Of a stretch of 13,532 bases of DNA, positions 1 through 7,248 are shown piece after piece. The position numbers and the translations under genes are program-made. The stretch lies in NCBI GenBank assembly GCA_026987255.1, contig JALSNA010000196.1, positions 1-13,532 on the forward strand, read 5' to 3'. The DNA is from Hyphomicrobiales bacterium. GTDB taxonomy: Bacteria; Pseudomonadota; Alphaproteobacteria; Rhizobiales; Aestuariivirgaceae. The notes under the pieces were generated by a model, which saw only the letters and a list, made by a program, of their open reading frames with translations, was not told the origin of the DNA and did not search any database. Numbering within the stretch: the stretch's first letter is position 1; every line of letters begins with the position of its first letter.

Positions 1-660
1 GCCTTTGGCGGGCGCGTGGCCTTTGTTCTGGCGCTGGCGATCCTGGCCATCATCGGGCTGTGGCGGGCTTATGGCATCCTGGCGGGACGGCGCTTTTCGG
101 CCCGCTCGGCCATGTTCGTCTCCATTGCCATGCCGGTGGCCATTGCCGCGCTCGCCGTGCTTTACGACGCCGGGGCCTTCGATCAGTTCCTGGCCCGCTT
201 CGTCTCCGACAAGGGCTCGGCGGAAGCGCGCATGATCATGCTGGAGCTGTTCCGCGCCATTCCCGAACGCGACATCATCTTCGGCCCCCAGGCGCAGCAG
301 GTTGCGGCCCTGATGCGCACCGAAGGGCTGGTTGGTCTGGAGAGCTTCTGGGTGGCCTTCATCCTCAGCTACGGGCTGGCGGTGTCGGTGATCTTCTTCG
401 CCGGGCTTTTTGCCTTCCTGTGGGATCTGGTGCGCTCATCCAGCCCGGCGGCCATCTGGACGGTGATCTTCTTTGTGCTGGAAGGCTCCACGTCCGTGTC
501 CATCTCCGCCAAGACCACCACCTTCGCCATGGTGGTGATGATCGCCATGGTTCTGCTGCGCAGGCCAAAGGGCGGCCGCGCGGCCGCTCCGGACGGGGCG
601 GAGAGCTCCTCTGCCTGCGCCAGCAGCCGCCAGCATGCGAATGCCTACGACTGGCTGTAG
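1..660 (+). CDS. O-antigen ligase/polymerase-like membrane protein (VpsF-like), 3' part
   Basis: The reading frame is open from base 1 to a TAG at 658-660, giving the last 219 residues of a protein whose start lies outside the window. It is strongly hydrophobic, with likely membrane spans near residues 5-22, 38-57, 116-142 and 148-188. The stretch after the second span (FVSDKGSAEAR, then a soluble loop with IIFGP) resembles the periplasmic loop of Wzy/WaaL-type proteins, and especially VpsF-like polysaccharide proteins; the family call is from memory of the pattern, not a search. Such proteins join or transfer undecaprenol-linked glycans at the periplasmic face of the inner membrane. The last 30 residues are a low-complexity Ala/Ser/Gly tail that overlaps the convergent gene by 16 bases. 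It could instead be another O-antigen ligase-superfamily member. Confidence 0.6.
   Translation, partial: AFGGRVAFVLALAILAIIGLWRAYGILAGRRFSARSAMFVSIAMPVAIAALAVLYDAGAFDQFLARFVSDKGSAEARMIMLELFRAIPERDIIFGPQAQQVAALMRTEGLVGLESFWVAFILSYGLAVSVIFFAGLFAFLWDLVRSSSPAAIWTVIFFVLEGSTSVSISAKTTTFAMVVMIAMVLLRRPKGGRAAAPDGAESSSACASSRQHANAYDWL
572..587. repeat. 16-bp perfect GC palindrome inside the membrane-protein gene
   Basis: Bases 572-587 (GCGGCCGCGCGGCCGC) equal their own reverse complement. They lie in the codons for the low-complexity tail of the membrane protein, about 60 bases beyond the 3' end of the convergent fccB-like gene. As RNA from the - strand it could fold and limit read-through, but no T-run follows, so it is not a classical intrinsic terminator. 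It may simply reflect high GC content. Confidence 0.35.
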
Positions 661-2024
661 AACATTTCCTGGAACATGCCGCGGCCCCACTGGATGTTGG
701 CCTTGCCCAGGGCGCGGGAGCGCTTGGGGAAGGCCTGGGCCTTCTGCATGAAGGTTTTCTTGCCGCTGCCGCGGTCATAGATCCAGCCGAAGCTGATCTT
801 GAAGGCGATGGACTGCAAGGGCTCGGCATTGACCGCCACGTAGCACATCATGCCGGGCGAGTGCAGCGGCGCGGCGTCCTTGCCGTCCATGCGCCCGGTG
901 ATGATGCGGGCGATGTGCCCGGCCTCGAAATTGGCCGCGAACCCGGCCTTGATGAAGGGCATGGGGCGGGCATCTCCACCGACGAAGACGCGCTCGTCGC
1001 CATGCACCTGATAGCTGACCGGATCGATGTCGGCGAACATCCCCGGCGTCTCCAGCCCGGCGATGCCGAGCCGTTCCAGAATGCGCGCGCCGCGAATGGG
1101 CGGATAGATGGAGGCATCGGTGAACTCCACCGCGCCCTGGTTGGTCTCGACGGTTTTCCTGCCCATGTCCACGCCGGTGATCTCCACGCCGGTGATGTGG
1201 GCGATGTAGTTCTTGTAGAGATCGCCGAAGGCCTTCTTGATGCCATCGGGATAGAAGGGCGGTTTTTCATGGGCATCGAGCAGGATGACCTTGCCGTCGA
1301 TGTCGTTTTCCTTCAGATAGCCGGCGATCATGCAGGCGCGTTCGTATGGAGCGGGCAGGCAGCGGTAATTGCCCTTGGGCGCGGTGAGCAGAAAGACGCC
1401 GCCATCGAACTCGGCGAGCTTCTTCTTCAGGCTCAGGTGCTCCGAGCCGGGCTTGAAGGCGGCCGGATAGGCCGAGCCCAGACGCGCCGCCTGGCCCGGA
1501 TCGACAACGCCGATGCCGGAATAATCGTAATCGATGCCCGGCGAGACAATGAGAAAATCGTAGGTCAGCCAGCCCTGATCGGTGTAGATGACGCGCTTGT
1601 GGCGGTCCACGTCGACCACGGCGGCGTGCAGCCAGGTGTAGCCGTTGTTGCGCGCCGCATCGAGATAGCTGTGGGTCAGGGCATCGAGGGACAGCTTGTC
1701 CACCAGCCACAGGTTGGACAGCGGGCAGGAAAAGAAGATGGCGCGCTTTTCGATCAGCACCACGTCGAGATCCGGCTTGTTGTGCTTCAGCTGGCGGGCC
1801 GCCTCCAGCCCCGACCAGCCGCCGCCGATGACGACCACGCGCGCGCCGCCGAAACCGGGGATTTCCGCCTGCCTGGAGAAGGCCGAGGGCGGGCGCACCT
1901 TGACGGGCTTGCCGGTTGCCGCCTGTGCGGATGTTGCGGCCGCACCGAGGGCGGCCATGCCAGCGGCCGCGCCCTTGATGGCATCACGGCGGGAAAGTCC
2001 CGCGGCCTTTTTCTTGCCGGTCAT
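645..2024 (-). CDS. fccB: FCSD-type FAD-dependent sulfide dehydrogenase flavoprotein, copy 1
   Basis: This 459-residue protein belongs to the flavoprotein family of flavocytochrome c sulfide dehydrogenase (FccB/SoxF), which oxidises sulfide to sulfur in the periplasm. A twin-arginine signal (SRRDAIKG, residues 11-18) is followed by an Ala-rich segment with likely cleavage near AQA35. The dinucleotide-binding motif VVIGGGWSG is at 64-72. C100 (FFSCPLSNLW) aligns with the cysteine holding covalent FAD in Allochromatium FccB; C222 (NYRCLP) and C394 (GMMCYV) align with its redox disulfide. C231 is an extra cysteine shared with copy 2. GDARPMPF (350-357) is the second FAD-contact region, and the end fits the FCSD flavin-binding domain. 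The ATG at 2024 has AAGGGAG 7 bases upstream. It is last in the operon, 34 bases after the Rieske gene. Substrate is inferred; a polysulfide or other thiol role is possible. Confidence 0.85.
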   Translation of the reverse strand: MTGKKKAAGLSRRDAIKGAAAGMAALGAAATSAQAATGKPVKVRPPSAFSRQAEIPGFGGARVVVIGGGWSGLEAARQLKHNKPDLDVVLIEKRAIFFSCPLSNLWLVDKLSLDALTHSYLDAARNNGYTWLHAAVVDVDRHKRVIYTDQGWLTYDFLIVSPGIDYDYSGIGVVDPGQAARLGSAYPAAFKPGSEHLSLKKKLAEFDGGVFLLTAPKGNYRCLPAPYERACMIAGYLKENDIDGKVILLDAHEKPPFYPDGIKKAFGDLYKNYIAHITGVEITGVDMGRKTVETNQGAVEFTDASIYPPIRGARILERLGIAGLETPGMFADIDPVSYQVHGDERVFVGGDARPMPFIKAGFAANFEAGHIARIITGRMDGKDAAPLHSPGMMCYVAVNAEPLQSIAFKISFGWIYDRGSGKKTFMQKAQAFPKRSRALGKANIQWGRGMFQEMFYSQS

Positions 2025-2058
2025 GATGGTGCTCCCTTGTGCATAAATCCCTGATGGT

Positions 2059-2784
2059 TCAGCACTCTATGGCGTCCTCGGAATAGTCCGATATGGGCAT
2101 GGCGATGGTGTCGCCCTTGACGAAGGTCTTGTATTTGCGCCGCCCGAATTCCTTGCGCAGATCCCTGCGGTAGGCCTTGAAGAACTCGCCATAGAGCTCC
2201 GAGCCCATGAGGCCGGTGGCGAAGAGCTCGTCCGTCTTTGGATCATGCTCCAAAAGCACGGCGGCGAGCGGGAACTTGGCCGGCCCGGCCAGAACGCGCG
2301 CCCCGGCGGCCGGATCATAGACCGAGGCATGGGCGCAGCAGGTGATGACGCGGCCATGGCCGGTCATCTGGTTGCGCACCTTGCGGTAATTGATGAAGCT
2401 GGTTTCGCGGTTGTCGGTGGACAGGGCATGGGCGCAGATGGCGGCAAAGGCGACAATGGACTTGTCCGGGCCGGTGCCCCCGGGCCAGGTGTAGCTCTTG
2501 CCGTCCTTGTCCTCCACCTCCGTGGGCCTGGCCGGATCCTCCACCCGGATGAGCAGCGCCGGGGTGGAATGATAGGGATAGTGGAAAATCCAGTTGGCAT
2601 GCATGGGAAGGGCGGAGGCCTTCAGCGGCTTGCCATCGGCGGTTACCAGGCGGACGCGCGGCGCATTTTCCAGGGCAAAGGCCGGGGCCGTCGCGGCGCG
2701 GGCCGCGGCTCCGGCGACGGCCACGGTGAGCGCCGTCTTGCCACATATCTTCATGAACCCCCTGCGGTCGGTTTCGTTCCCCAT
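2059..2784 (-). CDS. Tat-exported Rieske [2Fe-2S] protein
   Basis: This is a 241-residue electron-transfer protein. The twin-arginine motif DRRGFMK (6-12) precedes a hydrophobic Ala-rich stretch; cleavage after AFA37 is possible, or the segment may stay as a membrane anchor, as in other Rieske proteins. Cluster ligands are C117 and H119 (CAH) and C149 and H152 (CCAH), followed by the Pro-loop region LAGPAKFPL (165-173). The two loops are 29 residues apart, longer than the roughly 17 I know from bc1-type proteins, and the disulfide cysteines of bc1 proteins (CTHLGC/CPCHG) are absent: S122 and A151 stand there. A His-rich segment (H62, H68, H72) and a C-terminal cysteine (C241) are notable. It lies between two FccB-like genes, so it probably accepts electrons from one or both, or passes them on. 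The ATG at 2784 has AGGGG 9 bases upstream. An arsenite-oxidase-type small subunit is the nearest alternative, but no molybdopterin subunit is present. Confidence 0.85.
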   Translation of the reverse strand: MGNETDRRGFMKICGKTALTVAVAGAAARAATAPAFALENAPRVRLVTADGKPLKASALPMHANWIFHYPYHSTPALLIRVEDPARPTEVEDKDGKSYTWPGGTGPDKSIVAFAAICAHALSTDNRETSFINYRKVRNQMTGHGRVITCCAHASVYDPAAGARVLAGPAKFPLAAVLLEHDPKTDELFATGLMGSELYGEFFKAYRRDLRKEFGRRKYKTFVKGDTIAMPISDYSEDAIEC

Positions 2785-2819
2785 GCCGTATTTCCCCTGC
2801 TGCTGTCATGACCGGTGAA

Positions 2820-2851
2820 CCGCGCCCGCAAGCCCCCCATGGCGGGCGCGG
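2820..2851 (-). repeat. 10-bp inverted repeat between fccB copy 2 and the Rieske gene
   Basis: CCGCGCCCGC (2820-2829) pairs perfectly with GCGGGCGCGG (2842-2851) across a 12-base loop. It sits 32 bases downstream of the copy 2 stop codon and 35 bases before the Rieske start. No T-run follows on the - strand, so it is not a strong intrinsic terminator. It is better placed to protect the upstream mRNA 3' end or to reduce read-through, which would set different levels of the first gene and the next two. Confidence 0.5.
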
Positions 2852-2883
2852 CTCGAATTGTGTTGCGTCAGGCCGTCATGGCA

Positions 2884-4233
2884 TCACGAGAACATGTCGC
2901 GATAGAGGCCCTTGCCCCATTCGATATTGGCCTTGCCGAGCTTCTTGGACCACTTCTCGATGAGCTTGACATCGGTGAAGCCCCAGCCCTTGCCCTTGGT
3001 GAACTTGTATTTGGCATCCACCATGATGGACTGCTTGCCCTCGCCATCGACCATGGAATAGCAGATGGTGTTGGGGCTCTCCCAGGGCGAATCCTTGCCC
3101 TGAGCACGCGCGGCGATCATCCTGGAGACGATGTGGGCCTCGGTGTTGGCCGTGTTGCCGGACTTGGAGAAGGGCATGGGGCGGGCATCGCCGGCGATGT
3201 AGGTGTGATCGTCTCCCGGCACGGTGTAGCGGAAGTTGTCGATCTTGCCTTCCAGCTGCGGGCTCTTGGGATCGGCCAGCCCCAGATCCTCGATGAGGCG
3301 GGCGGCGCGCACCCGCGGATAGATGGCCGCATCGGCGAACTTGACCTTGCCGAATTCGGTCTCCACCGTCTTGCCCGCCACATCCACGCCGGTGATGGTG
3401 GCAGCCGTCTGGTAGTCGATATAGCCCTTGTGCAGCTCCTTGAAGGCGGCCAGGAAGCCATCGGCCTTGATGGTCGGCTTTTCATTGGGATCGAGCAGCA
3501 CGACCTTGCCCTTGATGCCCTCGGCCTTGAAATAGGAGGCGATCATGCAGGCGCGCTCATAGGGCCCGGGCAGGCAGCGGTAGTTGCCGGTGGGCACGTT
3601 GAGCAGGAAGACGCCCTCCTCGAAATCATCCAGCTTGGCCTTGATGGACAGATGCTCCGAGCCGGGCTTGAAGCCGGCCGGATAGGTCTGGGCCAGGCGG
3701 GCCGCCTCGCCGGGATCCTTCACGCCCAGGGAGGCATAGTTGTAATCGATGCCGGGCGAGAGGACGATGTAGTCATAGTCGATGTAGCCGGCGGTGGTGA
3801 AGGCGCGGCGCTTCTCGCGGTCGAGCTGCACCAGCATGCCCTGCAGCCAGATGTAGCCGCCTGCCTTCGCCGCGTCGGTGTAGGAATGCAGCAGCAGATC
3901 GGTGTCGATGACATTGTCCAGCCACAGGTTGGACAGCGGGCAGGAGAAAAACGTGGCGTTGGGCTCGATCATCACCACGTCGAACTTGGGATTGTTCTTC
4001 TTCAGGTATTTGGCCATGGTCAGGCCGGACCAGCCGCCGCCGACCACGATGACCCGCTGTCCGGCGGGCTTGGGCAGATCGGCCGCCCGGCTCAAGGGCC
4101 CGGCCACCGCCGCCAGGGCCGGGGATGCGCCGGTTCCGGCCGAGACCAGACCAGCACCGCTGGCCGCCGTGGCCAGAGCCGCCCCCTTGAGAAAATCACG
4201 CCGGCCCAGGCCGGTCTTGCTGCGTTTCGCCAT
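2884..4233 (-). CDS. fccB: FCSD-type FAD-dependent sulfide dehydrogenase flavoprotein, copy 2
   Basis: This 449-residue paralogue of the gene at 645-2024 keeps every motif: twin-arginine GRRDFLKG (10-17), likely cleavage near ALA41, GGGWSG (65-70), C98 (FFSCPLSNLW) for covalent FAD, C220 (NYRCLP) and C391 (NTICYS) as the redox pair, extra C229, and GDARPMPF (348-355). The C-terminal block ends LGKANIEWG...DMFS, much like copy 1. By eye the two are roughly half identical, so the duplication is old. I chose the ATG at 4233 because AAGGAGGGA lies 7 bases upstream and the Tat signal starts here; a longer frame reaches an ATG at 4320 but would put 29 hydrophilic residues before the signal and would run through the promoter region. 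It is the first gene of the three-gene operon and is divergent from uvrB. Confidence 0.86.
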   Translation of the reverse strand: MAKRSKTGLGRRDFLKGAALATAASGAGLVSAGTGASPALAAVAGPLSRAADLPKPAGQRVIVVGGGWSGLTMAKYLKKNNPKFDVVMIEPNATFFSCPLSNLWLDNVIDTDLLLHSYTDAAKAGGYIWLQGMLVQLDREKRRAFTTAGYIDYDYIVLSPGIDYNYASLGVKDPGEAARLAQTYPAGFKPGSEHLSIKAKLDDFEEGVFLLNVPTGNYRCLPGPYERACMIASYFKAEGIKGKVVLLDPNEKPTIKADGFLAAFKELHKGYIDYQTAATITGVDVAGKTVETEFGKVKFADAAIYPRVRAARLIEDLGLADPKSPQLEGKIDNFRYTVPGDDHTYIAGDARPMPFSKSGNTANTEAHIVSRMIAARAQGKDSPWESPNTICYSMVDGEGKQSIMVDAKYKFTKGKGWGFTDVKLIEKWSKKLGKANIEWGKGLYRDMFS

Positions 4234-4306
4234 GCTTCGCTCCCTCCTTGGATATGGTTGTGCGTTTCCCCCGAATGCGACGTGGCCATCTTGCGCGGCC
4301 ATACAA

Positions 4307-4330
4307 ATAGTCACATTCATATGTGTCTAT
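4307..4330. promoter_or_regulatory. 24-bp dyad, candidate operator of the fccB/Rieske operon
   Basis: Half-sites ATAGtCACAT (4307-4316) and ATGTGtCTAT (4321-4330) are mirror complements at 9 of 10 positions, separated by 4 bases. The dyad begins 74 bases upstream of the copy 2 ATG in an AT-rich island within GC-rich DNA, the usual setting for a dimeric repressor or activator site. The symmetric AT-rich form resembles sites of ArsR/SmtB-family regulators, some of which sense reactive sulfur (SqrR, BigR), but no such regulator gene is in the window and the match to a known consensus is not established. Confidence 0.5.
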
Positions 4331-4345
4331 GCGTATGTGAGTTAA
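4316..4345 (-). promoter_or_regulatory. Candidate promoter of the fccB/Rieske operon
   Basis: On the - strand TTAACT (4345-4340) and TATGAA (4321-4316) are 18 bases apart, each matching 4 of 6 bases of the sigma-70 consensus. The -10 element would lie inside the dyad at 4307-4330, which fits repression by a dimer. An alternative pair is TTGACT (4375-4370) with TAATTT, 16 bases apart, further upstream. Neither is strong. Confidence 0.35.
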
Positions 4346-4361
4346 ACAAATTACACTGCAT

Positions 4362-4375
4362 TTGACAAGAGTCAA
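4362..4375. repeat. Short inverted repeat in the fccB-uvrB divergent region
   Basis: TTGAC (4362-4366) and GTCAA (4371-4375) form a 5-4-5 dyad; with one mismatch it extends one more base pair outward. It contains TTGACA on the + strand and TTGACT on the - strand, so it may be a regulator site or two overlapping -35 elements. Confidence 0.3.
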
Positions 4376-4391
4376 TTTCCGTCGCGGATGG

Positions 4392-4420
4392 TTCCCTTTC
4401 GTTCCGGCGCTGCCTATATT
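4392..4420 (+). promoter_or_regulatory. Candidate uvrB promoter with an SOS-like direct repeat
   Basis: TATATT (4415-4420) is a good -10 element; the base 17 upstream of it ends a weak -35 (TTCCCT, 4392-4397). The predicted start point, 7-8 bases after the -10, coincides with A4428 of the uvrB ATG, and no ribosome binding site precedes that ATG, so the mRNA may be leaderless. Overlapping the -35 is GTTC (4391-4394) repeated as GTTC (4401-4404) with 6 bases between; the alphaproteobacterial LexA box is GTTC-N7-GTTC, so this is one base short. Confidence 0.4.
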
Positions 4421-4427
4421 GGGTTTC

Positions 4428-6728
4428 ATGGGACACAACAGGACAAAGGGCGGCACCCGTCCGCTGGGGCTCGAAGAGACCCCGGCCGCCACGCTCAGGC
4501 CCGATCCGCTGGCCTCGGCGGAGGCGGGGCGCGCCGCCCTTGCGGCGCTGCGCCCGGCCATGCCGCAATTTGAGAATTTCACCCCCCACCGCCCGCAGCG
4601 GCCAGCCAAGAGCCAGGGCGGGCGGCCTTTCCGGCTGGTATCGGATTTTTCCCCGCGTGGCGACCAGCCCGCGGCCATCGCCGAGCTGGTGGAGGGCATC
4701 GAGGCCGGTGAGGTGGACCAGGTGCTGCTCGGGGTGACCGGATCGGGCAAGACCTTCACCATGGCCAAGGTCATCGAGGCGGTGCAGCGCCCGGCGCTGA
4801 TCCTGGCCCCCAACAAGACCCTGGCGGCGCAGCTCTATGGCGAGTTCAAGGGCTTCTTTCCGGACAACGCGGTGGAATATTTCGTCTCCTATTACGATTA
4901 CTACCAGCCGGAAGCCTATGTGCCGCGCACCGATACCTACATCGAGAAGGACAGCGCCATCAACGAGCAGATCGACCGCATGCGCCATGCCGCCACCCGC
5001 GCCCTTCTGGAGCGCGATGACGTCATCGTGGTGGCCTCGGTCTCCTGCATCTACGGCATCGGCGATGTGGAGACCTATGCCGCCATGGCGCTGCCGCTGG
5101 CCACCGGGCAGGAGATCGCCCAGAAGCGGATCATGGCCGATCTGGTGAAACTGCACTACCAGCGCAACGACGGCAATTTCATCCGCGGCACGTTCCGGGT
5201 GCGCGGCGATGTCATCGAGGTCTGGCCCTCGCATCTGGAGGATCGCGCCTGGCGCATCTCCATGTTCGGCGACGAGGTGGAGGAAATCGCCGAGTTCGAT
5301 CCGCTCACCGGCAAGCGCGCCGCCATCCTGGAAGAGGTCAAGGTCTATGCCAATTCCCATTACGTGACGCCCAAGCCGACCCTGGAGCAGGCGGTGGGGC
5401 GCATCAAGCAGGAGCTGCGCGAAAGGCTGGAGCAGTTCCACGCCGCCGGGCGCGTCCTGGAGGCGCAGAGGCTGGAGCAGCGCACCCTGTTCGACATCGA
5501 GATGATGCTGGCCACCGGATCGTGCTCGGGCATCGAGAACTATTCGCGCTATCTCACCGGGCGCAAGCCGGGCGAGCCGCCGCCCACCCTGTTCGAATAC
5601 CTGCCGGAAAACGCCATTCTCTTCGCCGATGAATCCCATGTCTCGGTGCCGCAGATCGGCGCCATGTTCAAGGGCGACTTCAACCGCAAGGCCACCCTGG
5701 CGGAGTTCGGCTTCAGGCTGCCAAGCTGCATCGACAACCGGCCCTTGCGCTTCGAGGAATGGGACGCCATGCGGCCGCAGTCCGTCTTCGTCTCGGCCAC
5801 GCCGGGCCCATGGGAGCTGGAGCGCACCGGCGGGGTCTTCACCGAGCAGGTGATCCGGCCCACCGGGCTGGTCGATCCGGACATCATCGTGCGCCCCTGC
5901 GCCAATCAGGTGGACGACCTGATGGCCGAATGCCGCGCCGTGGCGGCGCAAGGGTATCGCGCCCTGGTCACGGTGCTGACCAAGAAGATGGCCGAGGACC
6001 TGAGCGAATACATGCACGAGCAGGGCCTGCGGGTGCGCTACATGCATTCGGACATCGACACCATCGAGCGCATCGAGATCATCCGCGATTTGCGCCTGGG
6101 AGCCTTCGACATCCTGGTGGGCATCAACCTGCTGCGCGAGGGGCTGGACATCCCCGAATGCGCCCTGGTGGCCATCCTCGATGCCGACAAGGAGGGATTC
6201 TTGCGCTCCGAGACCTCGCTGATCCAGACCTTCGGACGGGCGGCGCGCAATGTCGAGGGCCGCGTCATCTGCTATGCCGATACCATGACCGGCTCCCTGG
6301 AGCGCGCCATCGGCGAGACCAGGCGGCGGCGCGAAAAGCAGCTGGCGTGGAACGCGGCGCACGGCATCACGCCGGAATCGGTGAAAAAGAACATCGGCGA
6401 CATCATCTCCAGCCCCTGGGAGGCCGACCGGGTGACGGTGGACGCCGGACCGGCGGATGCCGGATCGCTGGTGGGGCACAATATCGAGCAGGTCATCGCG
6501 GAGATGGAAAAGCGCATGAAGGCGGCGGCCGCCGATCTGGAGTTCGAGGAGGCGGCGCGGCTGCGCGACGAGGTCAGGCGGCTGCGCGAGCAGATGATGG
6601 CGGGCATGGAAGGCCCGGTGGGAGCCTCGGCCCTGAAGCCCCCGGAGAGCTTCTGGCCCGGCTCCGGCACAGGCAAGGGCAAAGGCGCCAAAAAGGCAAG
6701 GAGCCGCAAGCGCCGCGAAGGGCCTTGA
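4428..6728 (+). CDS. uvrB: UvrABC system protein B (excision-repair helicase subunit)
   Basis: UvrB verifies DNA damage delivered by UvrA and recruits the UvrC nuclease in nucleotide excision repair. The 766-residue product carries Walker A GVTGSGKT (102-109), the beta-hairpin tyrosines in SYYDYYQP (154-161), which clamp the damaged strand, Walker B/DESH (401-404), helicase motifs V-VI around [13 protein letters not shown] and QTFGRAARN, and a C-terminal UVR motif (about 689-724) that binds UvrC. It is about 90 residues longer than E. coli UvrB, split between a roughly 44-residue N-terminal extension and a basic tail ([14 protein letters not shown]). The ATG at 4428 was chosen because it sits just after the promoter; an in-frame ATG at 4560 (MPQFENF) is possible, and a frame open to TTG 4362 is unlikely. 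It stands alone, divergent from the fccB operon and convergent with rlmH, 17 bases away. Confidence 0.97.
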   Translation: MGHNRTKGGTRPLGLEETPAATLRPDPLASAEAGRAALAALRPAMPQFENFTPHRPQRPAKSQGGRPFRLVSDFSPRGDQPAAIAELVEGIEAGEVDQVLLGVTGSGKTFTMAKVIEAVQRPALILAPNKTLAAQLYGEFKGFFPDNAVEYFVSYYDYYQPEAYVPRTDTYIEKDSAINEQIDRMRHAATRALLERDDVIVVASVSCIYGIGDVETYAAMALPLATGQEIAQKRIMADLVKLHYQRNDGNFIRGTFRVRGDVIEVWPSHLEDRAWRISMFGDEVEEIAEFDPLTGKRAAILEEVKVYANSHYVTPKPTLEQAVGRIKQELRERLEQFHAAGRVLEAQRLEQRTLFDIEMMLATGSCSGIENYSRYLTGRKPGEPPPTLFEYLPENAILFADESHVSVPQIGAMFKGDFNRKATLAEFGFRLPSCIDNRPLRFEEWDAMRPQSVFVSATPGPWELERTGGVFTEQVIRPTGLVDPDIIVRPCANQVDDLMAECRAVAAQGYRALVTVLTKKMAEDLSEYMHEQGLRVRYMHSDIDTIERIEIIRDLRLGAFDILVGINLLREGLDIPECALVAILDADKEGFLRSETSLIQTFGRAARNVEGRVICYADTMTGSLERAIGETRRRREKQLAWNAAHGITPESVKKNIGDIISSPWEADRVTVDAGPADAGSLVGHNIEQVIAEMEKRMKAAAADLEFEEAARLRDEVRRLREQMMAGMEGPVGASALKPPESFWPGSGTGKGKGAKKARSRKRREGP

Positions 6729-6745
6729 AGCACTCGCGGGCCGAA

Positions 6746-7228
6746 TCAGTCCCGGTGATAGGGATGTCCGGCATGGATGGTTGCGGCGCGGTAGAGCTGC
6801 TCGGCGATGAGAATGCGCGCCAGCCGGTGCGGCCATGTCATGCGCCCCAGGCTGATGGTCAGGCGCGATTGCTTCAACAGATCCGCATCGAGCCCGTCGG
6901 GGCCGCCGATGAGAATGGCGAGGCCGGGCGCGCCGCTCATGGCAAGCTTTTTCAGCCGGATGGAAAACTCGCGGCTGGACGGCAGCTCACCGCCTTCATC
7001 GAGGGCCAGCAGGATGGCCCCCTTGCCGGCCGCCTTGCGCAAGGTGGCGGCCTCTTGCGCCTTGCGCTGCGCGGCGCTGGCGGCCCGTGATTCGGCAAAC
7101 TCGCGCACACCGATGCCGCTCAGCCCCATGGCGCGCAGGAAGGGGCGGGCGCGGGCCAGGTAGTCCTCCACCATGCGCCTTTCGCACTCCCCCTTGAGGC
7201 GGCCTATGGCGAGGATTTGCAGGTTCAT
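6746..7228 (-). CDS. rlmH: 23S rRNA (pseudouridine-1915-N3)-methyltransferase RlmH
   Basis: RlmH is a SPOUT-fold methyltransferase that methylates pseudouridine 1915 in helix 69 of 23S rRNA on assembled 70S ribosomes. The 160-residue length matches the family (about 155). Visible family features are the start MNLQILAIGRLK, LLALDEGGELPSSREF in the middle, the SAM-binding knot LIGGPDGL (residues about 106-113), the segment ISLGRMTWPHRLARILIAEQLYRA, and the C-terminal HPYHRD. It follows rsfS by 20 bases and is the last gene of the leftward operon; it faces uvrB tail to tail, and I see no clear intrinsic terminator in the 17 bases between them. Confidence 0.97.
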   Translation of the reverse strand: MNLQILAIGRLKGECERRMVEDYLARARPFLRAMGLSGIGVREFAESRAASAAQRKAQEAATLRKAAGKGAILLALDEGGELPSSREFSIRLKKLAMSGAPGLAILIGGPDGLDADLLKQSRLTISLGRMTWPHRLARILIAEQLYRAATIHAGHPYHRD

Positions 7229-7248
7229 TCCGCTTCCGCCGGCGGCGC

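Noticed and set aside
60..2054. 664-codon open frame on the + strand opposite fccB copy 1
   Set aside because: It is the antisense shadow of a well-supported gene in GC-rich DNA; the product has no recognisable domain and is rich in Gly, Ala, His and Arg as expected from such shadows.
4234..4320. 29-residue N-terminal extension of fccB copy 2
   Set aside because: It would place hydrophilic residues before the Tat signal and overlap the operator/promoter region; the ATG at 4233 has a strong binding site.
2815..4365. 516-codon open frame on the + strand opposite fccB copy 2
   Set aside because: Same reason: the - strand frame has a Tat signal, conserved cysteines and a strong binding site, while this one has none of these.
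4317..6836. 839-codon open frame on the - strand opposite uvrB
   Set aside because: Long, but antisense to an unmistakable UvrB; it would also swallow the divergent promoter region.
5759..7090. 443-codon + strand frame running through the end of uvrB into rlmH
   Set aside because: Out of frame with uvrB and antisense to rlmH, with Arg/Gly/His-rich low-complexity product and no motif.
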